A DNA stretch of 64,000 bases. It comes from Isoetes taiwanensis. Lineage: Eukaryota; Streptophyta; Lycopodiopsida; Isoetales; Isoetaceae. Positions 49,928-62,047 of the stretch are shown piece after piece. Where the stretch lies: the NCBI GenBank assembly GCA_021234155.1, contig JAJEKV010000010.1, positions 7,600,871 through 7,664,870 on the forward strand, read 5' to 3'. The position numbers and the translations under genes were made by a program. Numbering within the stretch: position 1 is the first letter of the stretch; each line of letters starts with the position of its first letter. The notes beneath the pieces are model-generated. The model was not told the origin of the DNA. It saw only the letters and a list, made by a program, of their open reading frames with translations, and did no database searches.

Positions 49928-51926
49928 TGTGACGTTCCAGAATAATATACGGTATGAATACCTATATTATACTACCGCGTCACTCGTACATGTCGCTTTG
50001 ACGACATGTACTTGGAAACCGTAAAGGATTGCACCCTAGGGGGCAACTTCTTATGTTTCACATGCCTTTAAATATGTGCATATAACCCCCTTTTGCCACA
50101 TGCCAAAACCCCACATGAGCTTTTAGCTCTAACCCTAAAAGGGTCATGTAAAAGGAACCAAAGAGAAACCCTAAACCTTTCTCCTTTTTGCATTCCAGCT
50201 TCTAAGAGCCATTCCAGCCAATTGCTAGTGCCATTCCGCATTGCCAGATGTCGCCAAGCTAGCTTTGCATAACAGATCTTCCGGATTCAGCCGCCTTCGA
50301 CTCGAACAGGAGCATGGACACTTTTTGAGGAGCTAGAGTAGGCCAGGATCAGGTAAATAGCAATTCTGTTGTGCAATGCCAACTTCCAATCCGGCAATGA
50401 GCTGGGTTAGTATATTAGATTACCTTTAGAGGCCTTATAGATTTTGAGATCACAAGCCCTAACAAAGGAACCTAGCCATGTATGTTTAAGTAGATAGATT
50501 AGATGTTATTCTATATTTCAGTTCTATGAATGATGACATTCTATTCTATGTGCACTCCTGTGTATTGGGAAGGGGGGTAGAGACCCTGAAAGCCTTAGTA
50601 GTTGATGTACCTAGATAGCCTCATTAATCCCCAACTATTTCAGCCTGTGCATAAGAGCCCACCTGGATGTGGGTGGCGGGGCTAGGCTGGCATATAAGGA
50701 GGACATGTCCCATTACAGATTGATCCCTCTGGTGTGATAAAGCCTACCTGGGATCTTATGGACTAGGCCTGATGGTTTGACACTGAGTGTGGGCAAGGAA
50801 TGGGCTCGACACCTCTTGGGTGATGCGTCGCATTCAATGGGGTTCAAGTCGTGGACGAGCAATGGCTCTCTAGCCGCATGTAATAGGCATGCGTGCCTCT
50901 AGAGGGAGTGATCTCCTCCGGCCTCATCGGGATTGGGGAGATGCAACCCAGGAGAGCCCCCTTGGCTATGCACCCGGCAGGCTACGGTCAAGTCCCAAGA
51001 CTTATCAGCCTATTCTGCAAAGTATGCATAAGAGGGGCAGATGGAGAGGACTACCCAATGGCCATGTTCCTATGGTAGCCCAATCTATTTGCCATGAATT
51101 CCATCTGCATTGACTTCTAAAGACATAAGCCATCAATCAGACTTATCAGCCGGCAGGCTTCCGTCTGCATTGACTTCTAAAGACACAAAAATAATAAACA
51201 TCTATAGGTATAATTGAAGATTACTAAGCTTACAAGTTAGGGTTTAAACAACAAAATAGGGCTATGCATTAGGGTTTGTAGTGCAAATGGATGGCGATAT
51301 AGGCGATCATTTAATAGGCAGAAGCTCCGAATCAAGAATGCTGCAGTAGCAGCCAGATTGACGGCCTTTGTGGCCGGAGTTTATGTCTATACAATGAAGG
51401 CAGTTGGTGGCACTGATTAATTGCAAGCAGCCATTGAAGTTTTCGAGAAGGAACAAAAGCAGCAGGTAGAAACATCCAACTAGCCTCAGCTCCAGGTAGG
51501 CGCTTCTAAAGCTGCCTAAATTTTGCATGTTTTGCTATTCTATTTTACTACCATGATACCCCAATTGGAGAACCTTTGTTTTCATCTGTAACTATTTGGG
51601 TCCCCATGAGTCTGAGCCTTGGGTTGGATTTACTTTATGTTGATGTTATTGATGTTGTTACAGATGTATGTTATGGTGAGCCGCCCTTCGAGGTGGAACT
51701 ATGTGTATTTGATGTTATGTGCTCATGTTTATTTATGTTTCCACAGCTAGGATGATCCCGAGGGAGACGGGATGAATGACACGCCCATTCGTTTCCATCG
51801 ACCCCTTGTCAGATAGCAAGAGTTCGGTGCTAGGTGGACGGCCTCTGTCAGCTTGTGCGTTGATAGAGGGATGAACTTCGGCTTCTTATACGATAAGAGC
51901 ATCATATACGAGCAGAGGACGTCATA
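49928..51926 (+). mobile_element. Second LTR of the H3-ORF-associated family (2.0 kb)
   Basis: TGTGACGTTCC at 49928 to GACGTCATA at 51926, matching the inverted LTR at 5622-7524 along its length: both contain CCTAGGGGGCAACTT near the start, the segment around GGGGAGATGCAACCCAGGAG in the middle and the GACGTCA end. The left end lies inside copia RT sequence, giving a nested insertion. Confidence 0.8.
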
Positions 51927-51927
51927 G

Positions 51928-51940
51928 TGGTATCAAAGCA
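51928..51940 (+). other. Primer binding site, second LTR
   Basis: TGGTATCAAAGCA, one G-to-A change from the site beside copy A. The following 170 bases match the copy A leader (GTAGTACTAAC, AACCTCGAAAAATGG) to about 52110, so this is a 5' LTR with the start of an internal region, not a solo LTR. Confidence 0.75.
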
Positions 51941-52110
51941 ATGATCTTGTAGATCAAGATTGAGCACTGACCAGTTTCCTAGTAGTACTAACAGTTTAGA
52001 TCCTCACTCTTGAAGATGGCAACCCAAGCATGAACCTCGAAAAATGGGAAAATCGTTTTCTCATCTTAGAATCATAAGCTAAGCTAATAATAGTTAGATA
52101 AGTATAATTA

Positions 52111-55100
52111 ACTAGCAAAAAGGCACGCCGAGGCCATAGAAAATAAAGGCACAGGAAAATAAGGGCAAAATAATATACATTGAATTAAATTGGATGCCAA
52201 AAGATAATTGAAATGTCATTTTACATCTTTTTCAACTGATTTCGAAGTGATAAAAATTGAAACTTTCTACTTCAATGATATGATTTCCTTATTTAGATAA
52301 CAAATACAAAAATAGGAATTTTTAGTTTCTTTCACACACCTTATTTAATCCTTTTCATATCATAATGCATGTTCCTTGAACTTGGTTGTGTGTAGCTCTA
52401 AATTCAAGGAGATTTTTTCGTGTGCTTGGTTGTATAGGCATTATGTTATAGCTCAAGATTCTTTTGTGCTCAAAACTATTCATGGTTATAGTATAAAGGA
52501 TACTTACAAATTTAGTATGTTTAAACAGTACACTTACGAACAGTCTTTTTCAACATGGAAGACTATAAAGAGGCCTGGATTGGAAATGTAAGTTCAATCC
52601 TTACATAAATATGCCAACGAAGAGTTGGACACATAAATGACGAGTTTCAACCCGGCATTGAATTGATTTGTGTTGGTACAGTGGGTTTTAGATGACTTCT
52701 TAGATCTTGTCTTATTCTTTCTAGTTTTTTGCATGGGGCATGGGTTCTAATGGAGACATCAACCAAAAACCCAAGAGAGTGGAAACCGTCCTATTTGAAA
52801 CTGGAGACTGTCCATAGGTTTGCCACTGCTAGACTTACATTGTAGTAAAAGCACTACAAATTTAAAAATAGGCAGTTGGCTGAGGAAAATAGATAACATA
52901 TTACGAGAAGATGACAACAAAAATTTAGAAGAGCAAGCCACCATTCAAGCATTTGGTTCTGTAGACATGGTTGTTGACTCACTATCTACTAATTGTTTTA
53001 GTGGCGGAACAATTCTATACACTTTCCTCGGTACTATGAGAAGGATTCAGTAAAATCATTAGCATTTCAACATAGTTGGACTAACATAATAGAAAGAAAA
53101 TGCACATAGGCAAAAATGTTAAATTTATTCAAGGCACTACGTTTTATTAGAGGTTTAAGTTGGTTTAGTTAATTAAGGTTGTCGGCCATAATTTTTTAAT
53201 ATATAACACAATAATGTTACTGAACTTTATGGACTTTGACAACTTGCATTGTGTGGTGCATCTATTTGCCACAAGAATTGCACATTTCTTTGACCCACCA
53301 TTTGTTCTAGAATTGTTATTCTATGTTTTTTGGTTATAGCACTATGAACCTCAGATTTCGTAGATTTAATCATACATTGCTTCTTCATGGAATAACACTA
53401 TGACCTTTGAAGTTGCATGTTATAAGCAAGTATGTTTTGGACGAATCAAATGAGAATTGAAGGATCTAGAAACAATAAGCATATGAATACGAGAAGAATA
53501 CAAGTGGATGAAGGTTCATATCTATCGCAGTTCTCGCATGGAAATACAGATTTTTGCAAATCAACGTGTAGACTTTGTAGTCCTTGTCAGTATCTAGGCA
53601 TCCATGAATGAAAAGCTTTTAAGTAGAATAGATGTGTTGAGTTTCATTTGATCAATTCATCATGCATGACTATGATTATATGACTTGATGCATGCTATGC
53701 GTATGACATTTTACTCTTGGACTCCGGTGATTGATACAGCTGACTTGTCATGTGCTGACATAAGCCATTATAGGACACAATTATATGGGTTATATACACT
53801 TCTTATTACAGCAAAATAATATCAAAAACATGATAGGTTCTGACAATTGTTTTTGGCTTACATGATTAATGGGCCTCTTTTCTATTTGATACATTAGTTG
53901 CTGCTTTACTAAGGCCAGAGAACGCATATTGGTAAATTCTATGCACTGGTAAAATGCAGTCTACAATTATCCAAGTAGACTATCCTCTGCAAAGGGCAGC
54001 ATTACAAATGGAGCTGATTAGATAAGAGTATGATACTTTGCATGTTTCTTGGTACCACTGCAAATCCAATTGCTTTCCTACTTGTAGCAACATGTATTTC
54101 AACTCTAAGGCATGCATTCATGACTTCTTGCTATTCTTACTACACATGTATTAGGCATGTATACATGTCGCATCTCGTTTGGGCATGTTGTTTCCTAGGA
54201 GGAGAGAAAAATTTGGTGGCAAGGTGGAAGTTATCATGGATCAAGAGAAGACGCAGATCAGCGGGACGTGAAAATCTTTTAGCATAGTGAAAAACATCTC
54301 AAAGAATCATGTTGGCCACTTTAAAAGGTCACGGCTAATGCTAGAAACTTTACGCATTACATTTAGCAGCAGAATTATGCAGCTGGAGGAAATTTTAGAG
54401 AAGATCCATCCACTTGGTTTCGTCTTCATGCATATGACTTGCTTATAAAAAAATACGAGCTGCACATTATCCTCAAGCAAGCTATAGTCTCATCTTCCTA
54501 GTATAGGTTATCTTCTTATTGCTTACAGCCTGCCATGCATACAAATCCTAATCTAGCAGACCAGTCTTGATTAGCAAGAGTTTGAATGCTATTCTACCAG
54601 TGCCAAAAATTGACATATCATTACAGGCATATATGTTTTGGAAACATGCATGTGGAATGATGAAAAGAAACCCCTTAAAATACTGTCATATTATTTTACG
54701 TTACCTGCTGCAGGTGACAATGTTTTGTTCTTCTATAGAAGCAATACTATTTCAAGGAATGTGCCTCTCTAAGCTGAATAGAATCTTATATGCAATCATT
54801 TTCCCTGAGATAAAACTATGCTGAAGAAATTACAAAGTCAACGAAGTACAGGCGTTTTCAAAGGTTTATCATTTTGGAAGTCTAGAACCATTGTTGCATA
54901 CCTACATACAAAGTGACAAATCCATTGACTTGCCAAGACTAAAACATGTCAGCAAAATGCCATATATAAAGAGAAATGCTTATGCATTTATAACAATGAA
55001 GTTACTTACACAAGCATCAGATCCTCACATTTGCGGTAGGACCCAGTGAAAGCATAGTCAAGTTCGAATTATCTGAACAAAATACCAAATAGGACATGTG

Positions 55101-57190
55101 CCAAAAACATGCAGATGAAAGTCAAGAGGACAATAGGAATATATGCAAGAGTGCAGAAGGGCAGCAGGAGCAAAAGTTTGGAACACAATAAACTGCGCTT
55201 GCTCCATCAGCCGTACTTGTGAGTGAATTGCGAAGGTGAATTCAAAAAAAATTACAAAGGTGTTGTAATTAGAAAGTAGGTCCAAGAAACAAATCTAAAG
55301 GTGTACTATGCTTGTGATACAACAAACATGCATCGGCTTCATCCTTAAGAAATACTCCTGATAAAAGATGGAGAAAATAAGCTCCATTCATGCTAAATTG
55401 ATTAAAGGATGTAGATAATGTCGTGGCCCGAGGACGTTACTTAAAAATAATTTTGAGGGTCAATGAAAATGCTGAGGGCGTGCACAAAAATTTTTTTTAG
55501 TAACGTCCGAGGGCCAGGATGTTATCGCCCTTAATGCCCTAGTTCGAGGGTTTGCTCCAGGGCCGCATCCAGATCTTAGAAGAAGGAAGCAGAGGTGCCG
55601 GATCTAGATTTTAGAAGAGGGAAGGCTGGATATTAGAAGCAGGAACATAAAGATCTTAGAAGCAGAAGGCCGGATCTTAGAACAGAAGGGCCGGATCTTG
55701 GAACAGAAGGGCTGGAAGCAAGATTAAGCCATCATTGTGCCACGGCCCTGCAGATCTTAATAACAGGAGAAGACAGAGCAGCTTTTGCTCTGTTTTGCGA
55801 TGCAAACATCCTATGCTCTGTTTCTAGAAACTTCGGATTTATAGCAAACTCTGAATCAGCTCGGGCCTGCCCAAGAATCGTTGGAGTTCCCATCAGCTAT
55901 GAGAGATAAACGTTGTTCTTGATATTATCCTAAGATGTTATGAGGATCTCATGCTTAACACTCTAGGATGTTATGAGAAACATCATAAAATGTCTGCCGG
56001 TGAAGCTGTTACTAGCAGATAACATCACTCTAATCAACGGCTGAGATTGGATCTCAGCCTGTAAACCTGAGAACTAGGGCGTTAAGGAGTCAAAATGTCC
56101 AATATCAAATGCGTGTGTTCTTGCATCAAAGAACAGGCTAAGCAAAATGGAGTAAGACTAATGCAATTTATACCTGATTAAGATGCATTTTAAACTACCA
56201 TTGTTGGACATTTGTTTCAGAAGGCAAGTGAAAGCTCCATTCCTTTAGAAGAATCTAGCGAGTTGAGCACTTATAAGAGTGTAATAAATTTCTTGTTTTA
56301 TTTGTAGCAGAGGTATTACATTGGCCTCCTTTATGTATTCAAAGGCCTGCAACAAAATCATTATCAAGTGCCATCCATGAAGCCTTGAACTTTGAAGGAA
56401 AAGAGCAAAGCAGTTTCAGTTACCTCAAGGTAATAATAAAAGGATAGAATTAATAGGGACTGGTCTTTCCACCAAATTCATAGATTACCTTTGTTTGAAA
56501 GCTTCCATAATGCGGCCAAGAATGTTGTAACATGGTTTTGGAGACAATCAATATCAAAAGATTAGGTCTTCAGTCACTGTTTTTCCAATTACAACATGAA
56601 AATCTTACCGTAAAGATATCATTTAGACCTACATTTACCATAATGAGGTCGATGCATTCCAAAACTAGAAATCTGAAGAGGTATCCCTGTGATTGACCGA
56701 GAAAAAGAGCTCTCTAAACAAGGATTGGATCGAGGAAGTCACCTGCAGAGCAAGGTATCTACATCCAAAATATAGTCCAAGAAAATGAGGATAGAAAATG
56801 CAGAAAACCATCAGAATATGACCGATGGGGCTACCTTTTTGGATCTCAACAAATTTGACCTTTGATACCAAGCAAAAGGAAGTGCCAGAGGTAACAAGAA
56901 ACATAACTCAGAGCATGCCAAGGAGGGATATGGCTAAAAAAATTATAGAGTCTATGACAGCAGATGAGGAGAAGGCATGATTGCGGCTATCTCACAATCC
57001 ATTTTCTAACTCATTTTCTAATTTTCATAACAGTGGATTTAAGAAAATGATAATCCAATAGTTTCAAACAATGCCACGTCAAAATTGGTTGAGCTGGAGA
57101 TGATACATGGATAGCCTAGAATTGCAAGAAAAGCTGTAAGCTTGGTTGGGCTGGCGTGCTAAAAAAAAAAAGAAATCTTAAAAAAAATTG
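52111..57190. other. Unassigned sequence between LTR/primer site and H3-like copy B
   Basis: No coding region recognised. 55425-55515 is a foldback (GGCCCGAGGACGTTACT against AGTAACGTCCGAGGGCC), and TTAATGCCCTAGTTC at 55531 is matched inverted by GAACTAGGGCGTTAA at about 56068, so 55425-56085 may be one foldback element; within it 55560-55715 repeats CCGGATCTTAGAA-type units. Since 49928-52110 and 57211-58890 lie on one strand in the right order, this 5 kb may be later insertions splitting one element. Confidence 0.35.
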
Positions 57191-57210
57191 AAAATTTTGG
57201 CCATCATAGA

Positions 57211-57277
57211 GCGACCCCACACAGAGTGCACCTGGACCCTTAGCTAAAATTTAGCTCGAGGCTCTCGTGCACTGTGT
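57211..57277 (+). repeat. Leader hairpin repeat 1, copy B element
   Basis: GCGACCCC...ACACAGAGTGCA pairs with TGCACTGTGT at the far side, enclosing AGCTAAAATTTAGCT. It recurs at 57423-57490. Its sequence differs from the copy A hairpins but size, pairing and spacing (212 bp) correspond. Confidence 0.6.
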
Positions 57278-57422
57278 AAATGCTTGACCATGACTCACCC
57301 AAAAATATACATAATTAGAGTAATCTGATAGCATAAACAGCTTAAAATCCGATTTTAAGCTAGAAAACCATGTCATACCCCTAAGAAAGTGTCTAGAAAA
57401 CATAAAATAAAGTAAAAAAGAA

Positions 57423-57490
57423 GCGACCCCTCATAGAGTGCGTCTGGGCCCTTAGCTAAAAATTAGCTCGAGGCTCTCGCGCACTGTGTG
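57423..57490 (+). repeat. Leader hairpin repeat 2, copy B element
   Basis: Near-duplicate of 57211-57277 (shares TTAGCT, TAGCTCGAGGCTCTCG and GCACTGTGT). It ends 230 bp before the ATG of the H3-like ORF. Confidence 0.6.
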
Positions 57491-57607
57491 AGTGGTGGGA
57501 GTAAATTTTGTCTTAAGGAGCCAAATATTTTTATCCAGCAAACATTAATGTTCTAAATAATGGGATAACATGAAAATTGCAGGTTGAAACCCTAAAACTC
57601 CCAGACC

Positions 57608-57614
57608 TATAAAT
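57608..57614 (+). promoter_or_regulatory. TATA box of the H3-like ORF, copy B
   Basis: CTATAAATGGACCCTTAGGG lies about 110 bases before the ATG at 57720, matching the site and spacing of copy A although the leaders have diverged. Confidence 0.6.
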
Positions 57615-57719
57615 GGACCCTTAGGGTTGCTCATTCTTACCGTACTACTCCAAGTTACTGCGCTCCGACCAACAAGATGATTTTTAGGCGCTCGTAAGGC
57701 GATCAGACTATTTCAAAAC

Positions 57720-58890
57720 ATGGCCCGCACCAAACAAACTGCTAGGGTCATTATGGAAGATGGATCAACCAACGTCCAAGTCCTTGTCGCCGAACAGAAG
57801 GCGAGGGAGGCCCAAGAACAAGCACAAACACAAGAATCCCAAAAACCAAACCCACCCCAACAAAACCTGGAGCAATAGGAATAGGAGCAGGAAAAAGAAG
57901 ATCAAGGGTAGGAACCGGAGGACCAGAACCAATAAGATCAGCAGCAGAATCCCGACCAACAAGAGAATCCTGACACCTAGTAGAATGAGAAACAAGATGA
58001 CGAGGAGCAAGACCCCATAACTACAAAGAAGGAGGCTCGTTGCCAAATAAGGATTATCAAGAGAAAGAGAGAAGCAAAGAAAAGAAGATTAGCAGAGAAG
58101 GAGGAACTTCAAAGGCAAAGGGAAGAGAAGGGCAAGGATCCACTTCCTGCGAAAAAGCCTGCGAGGAAGATGAAGAAGACAGACACCCAACAAAGGGGTG
58201 AAGTTCACGGAGAGGGAGTTCGATAGACCTGCATCCTCCTCTTCAGATACGGACTCAGACAATGATGCTTGGAGGATACCCCACCACATAGAAGGAACAT
58301 GACCCTCCAACCGGAAGATCAAGAAGTAGCAACACCACCTCCCTACCCGGCCTGGCCTAAACTAAATGCAGACCCCAAAAAGGCTAACAAGCCGGCACGG
58401 GAGTCCTATGTACTCAAGCACGAGCGAGAGTACAAGAAGAAGATGGCGAAGTATAAAGAGTATATGAAGATGTACGAAGCTTATGCCAAGTACTATGAAG
58501 AGCACAAGGTTCAGTACGTCAAAGAAGGAAGGCCCACAAAGGAAAACACCTTGAAGCCACCCGTAGAAAGACCGGTACCACCAAAGAAGCCCATGAAGAG
58601 GAGCAAGGAATCATACTTTGCGAAAGCTGCTTGGGAGATTCGACACTTCTAGAGGAGCCACGGACTTCTAATACCAAGAGCCGCATTTGCAAGACTGACC
58701 AGCGAGATCTTGCAAGAATTTGACAGGAAGATGTATGGCTCTTCTCTTTGCAATTGGTGTATGTAATAACTACTAATTCGGCTTCTGAGTTATGCTTAAC
58801 TCTTTTTAAATTCTAGATTAACTCTAAGTTTACTTATCTTATTTCAGTGTACGGCCACAGTTTTTGGCCTACTTAAGAGGATCATGAACC
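57720..58890 (+). pseudogene. Retrotransposon ORF with histone H3 tail and H3/CENH3-like C-terminus (copy B)
   Basis: Starts MARTKQTARV, then a Gln/Glu-rich stretch with stops at 57876, 57882, 57909, 57933 (TAA), 57978 and 57981; all but one are TAG among CAG/CAA codons. A Lys-rich part follows (58045-58190). One frame then carries SSSSDTDSDND (about 58240) and, after a frameshift, 58269-58652 gives PPPYPAW, KPARESYV, YKKKMAKYKEYMKMYEAYAK and a Pro/Lys linker. AAWEIRHF, a TAG at 58650-58652 (CAG in copy A), then RSHGLLIPRAAFARLTSEI matches H3 alpha-N/alpha-1; HFQ and LLIPxAxF are CENH3-like. A possible 91-bp GT-AG intron (58757-58847) would lead to QFLAYLRG, in register with AYLVG of H3 alpha-2. 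Clearly a pseudogene of the copy A family. Confidence 0.85.
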
Positions 58891-58989
58891 TAAATAAGCC
58901 CGTTGTTTATATTGATCATTATAGTATCAAGCGCAGGTATGACAGGTGGGAAGAATTTTTATGGAAGCTTATTAACATAGTTTTGCAGC

Positions 58990-60832
58990 GTATATGCAAG
59001 AAAATTTGAATGCACCATGCAAAATATTGCAGATTTGCTTGGTAATGAATATGCTCGATGATTAATGTTTGGGCAACATGGTAATGCCAACGCCTTGAAC
59101 TTTATGCTTTCTTCCTGCATGGAGTTTTAGTGCATCTTAGATATAAGCAATGTTTGGACAATCATAAGACATTGAGAAATGTTGGCATTTTTATTTTGAT
59201 GAGACATGATCTATTAATTGATGTGCCTACATTTGCAGTGCTCATATTGAGTTTCTTTGTGAGCTCTACGACAATGTTCCATTTACATTGTCTTTCTTAG
59301 ATACTGGATGGATCTTTTTGGATATTATGCAGAATCCTTTGATCTCCACATCTTGAGGAGTCCATATTCCCAAGGTAATATGATTTGGTTATGTTTCTTT
59401 CTAAGATAGATGGATTAGAACATCTTCCATCAAGATCTTTAACGTGTTTTGTTTGTCCAAAACTTTTAACACCTTCGTTGGCAGATGGAAGGCAATCACA
59501 ATTATATTGGTTCTGGTCTACCATTTAATGTTGTGTTCCATCTGCCATGGAGGCACTTTGGATATTATTCGACAAAAGGTTCTTATCTAGAATTCCAAAA
59601 CCGTGCTACTCTCCGTTGTAACAATTACAAGTAGGCCAAGTTGATTTGGATAGGCATTCATACATGAGTCCTTCTATTGTAAAGAGAAATGAATGACTAG
59701 CAGAATGTGAGAGCAAAGAAATGCTTCAAATTGCTTGTTTAGAATTTGGAACAGAATTGGCAGCTATGGATGTGCAGGCTGCAGTATTTAAGGATTTTAA
59801 ATGCTTTGCAAATTTGCGTAGGTTCCCTTGCTAAGGACTCCGAAGTGCAACTTGAAGTTTTCGAGTTTTCACGGGAGAATGTTGCAGTATGCATTTTTGT
59901 GAGCTTAGATTCCTGATATTATTCTTTGGCATGCTTTGATGTGCTCAACTTAGGTTGATGGAAGTCTATTGACACAAGCTCAGAATATTATGGGTTGCTT
60001 ACCATCAAGATTTTGACATACAACAAAAGATGAAGATGCATCTAATTACACCTACAAATTACCTAAAGTAAGGGGCTACTTGTTGATAAATGGAAATGGA
60101 GGATAAGGAATTGTCAAAAGATTGCGACAGCAAGTATTCTAAGATAAGAAGAGGACAAGAAAGCATGGGGCAAGCATTTGCCATGACATAAGGAAACATT
60201 GCCTTGTGCTTGCTATTGCAACGTCTTCAATGGAATGTCCCCCAATTATTGACATGCCCTTGCATTTGGTATTTCCCTTCATCCAGCACATGGGATGCAA
60301 CTTGTTATCTCCTCCAGATGATTACCAGCATTACATTCATGTCATCTTCAACCAACATTACATTCATGTCATATTCAACATCTGCCCATATATATGTCTA
60401 TCTTGTGCAAATACAACCAAAGTAAAGCAAAACATAAAAAACAAAGATAGTTGTATAAAATTCATTTTTGACCATTATATAATTCATGGCATTTGCTTGT
60501 TATTTAATATTGCACATGGTAAAGCCTCTACATGCCATTTTTTCCTCAAACGTGGTCCATCTTATATAAGCTAAATTACGAGATGTGTGTTCAAGGTTCA
60601 TTTATCTTATACATATACGTCATGTAAGTTTGCAATTGGCAATTCTTAGACAACACAAGTTTTGCCCAAAAGAGCAGGTGATAGTTCTAAATATGCATTT
60701 CACAATGTGTGCATGTTCTACCCTATCATCCTATTTCCCCTTGTTCCTAACAAATTTCACTTTTCTAGCACAATTATTATAATCCTAAATGCTTCGGTAC
60801 GGCTATAGAGTGGATGCTTTGGTAGAAATGTA
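58990..60832. other. Intergenic
   Basis: Any 3' part of the copy B element and its 3' LTR would be expected here, but I find no TGTGACGT-type LTR start or pol motif. CATTACATTCATGTCAT is tandemly repeated at about 60330-60370. Nothing else seen. Confidence 0.35.
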
Positions 60833-61554
60833 TAGGGGAATGGAGGTTGGGACTCCATTCCCGGGTTTTGCAGGTGGGGTCCCGCGACCGGCGTTAGCCG
60901 GGAGCGGGTCACCTGCAAAACCGGGAATGGAGGACCAATCTCCATTCCCCTACAAAATAGAAATAGGGGAGGGATTTTTCGGATCTTCAATAGATTTAAC
61001 AGGCATTTCCCAGCAGATTCACATCGTTTTTGCAAGATCCACAAGCTTTTACCATTTGATGTAAAGTTTTTCGTCCTCTGAAAATATCCGGCGAAGAAAC
61101 TCGCTGCAATCTGCTAACCTGCGAACTAGAAATACCTGCGAACATGGCAAGCATTTCTTCTCACAAAATAGGGCGTTTGGTCGAAAACAGAGGAAGAACA
61201 TGCATGCCGATCTTCTCTGATACGCCGAGCTCTGATCTGCTCTGATGCTCTGATGCCGAGCTCTGATGCTCTGATGCTTGCTGAGCTCTTATGCTTGCTG
61301 ATGCTTGCTTGCTCTTAAGTCATCTGCTCTACTACGGCGAACTGCATCTCCATCTGCGTGAAGAAACGACGGCGGTGTGGAGACTACCCTAACCCAAAAC
61401 AAAGCAAAAAACCCTAACCTAAAAAAAACCTAACCAGCGCAGCCGGTCAGTCGGAATATAGCAACCCGACTTCCATTCCGCATTATTGGGCTATGCCACG
61501 TGGCGCCAGGAAAATGCACGCCAGCTAAAAATGCCGACCCTATTTCTATTTTGT
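60833..61554. mobile_element. Nested foldback element
   Basis: 60833-60952 is a near-perfect foldback: TAGGGGAATGGAGGTTGGGA and CCGGGTTTTGCAGGTGGGGT on one arm, their inverted counterparts on the other, around a GC-rich centre. ACAAAATAGAAATAGGG (60952-60968) is matched inverted at 61538-61554, enclosing a further 570 bp with CTGATGCTCTGATGC-type repeats (61240-61300). No coding capacity. Confidence 0.55.
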
Positions 61555-62047
61555 TGTCACAAGGGAAAAAGACAAGGTTGAAGAGATAACTAAGCAAGCC
61601 CATTTTGCAGTTCTTTAGAAGGATTATTGACAAAGGATATATGTGATTTTGCTACACGAAATGACTTATTTATCAGGCTATAGTGCTTTTGATTTTGTCT
61701 TCAATACGTAAAATAGGCCTTTGGTTGATTTCAATACCATGTATTTGCCAGACTTATAATACAAACACTTGTATAGAATTTTTCATGGAGTAGATTTATG
61801 ATAAATCCAAGTATCTTATTGCCATTTTGATGCTAACATAATTTTGATAGTCCAATTGGAATATGTAGCACAATAACAGGGGGTTACTTTTAGGTTTTTA
61901 TACGTTTTTTCACATGGTTTTTCTATGATTTCGTTGTTGTATTCGTTGAGGTGTACTAAATAGTATTTCTAGAGTGCACCTTTTATGGGCCGTTGATTTT
62001 CATTGGTTGGAACAATCCGAGGGTTGTTGTCTTCCTCTGCATGTGTT
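61555..62047. other. Intergenic
   Basis: AATATGTAGCACAATAACAG at about 61860 recurs with one change at about 62718, in direct orientation. No gene seen. Confidence 0.35.

Noticed and set aside
57720-57750. MARTKQTAR as a genuine host histone H3 gene
   Set aside because: The sequence after residue 9 departs at once from H3, the ORF is three times too long, and copy A lies behind an LTR and primer site.
57765-58046. Minus-strand Leu/Phe-rich frame resembling membrane segments
   Set aside because: Antisense of the Gln/Lys-rich part of H3-like copy B; no promoter or family motif.
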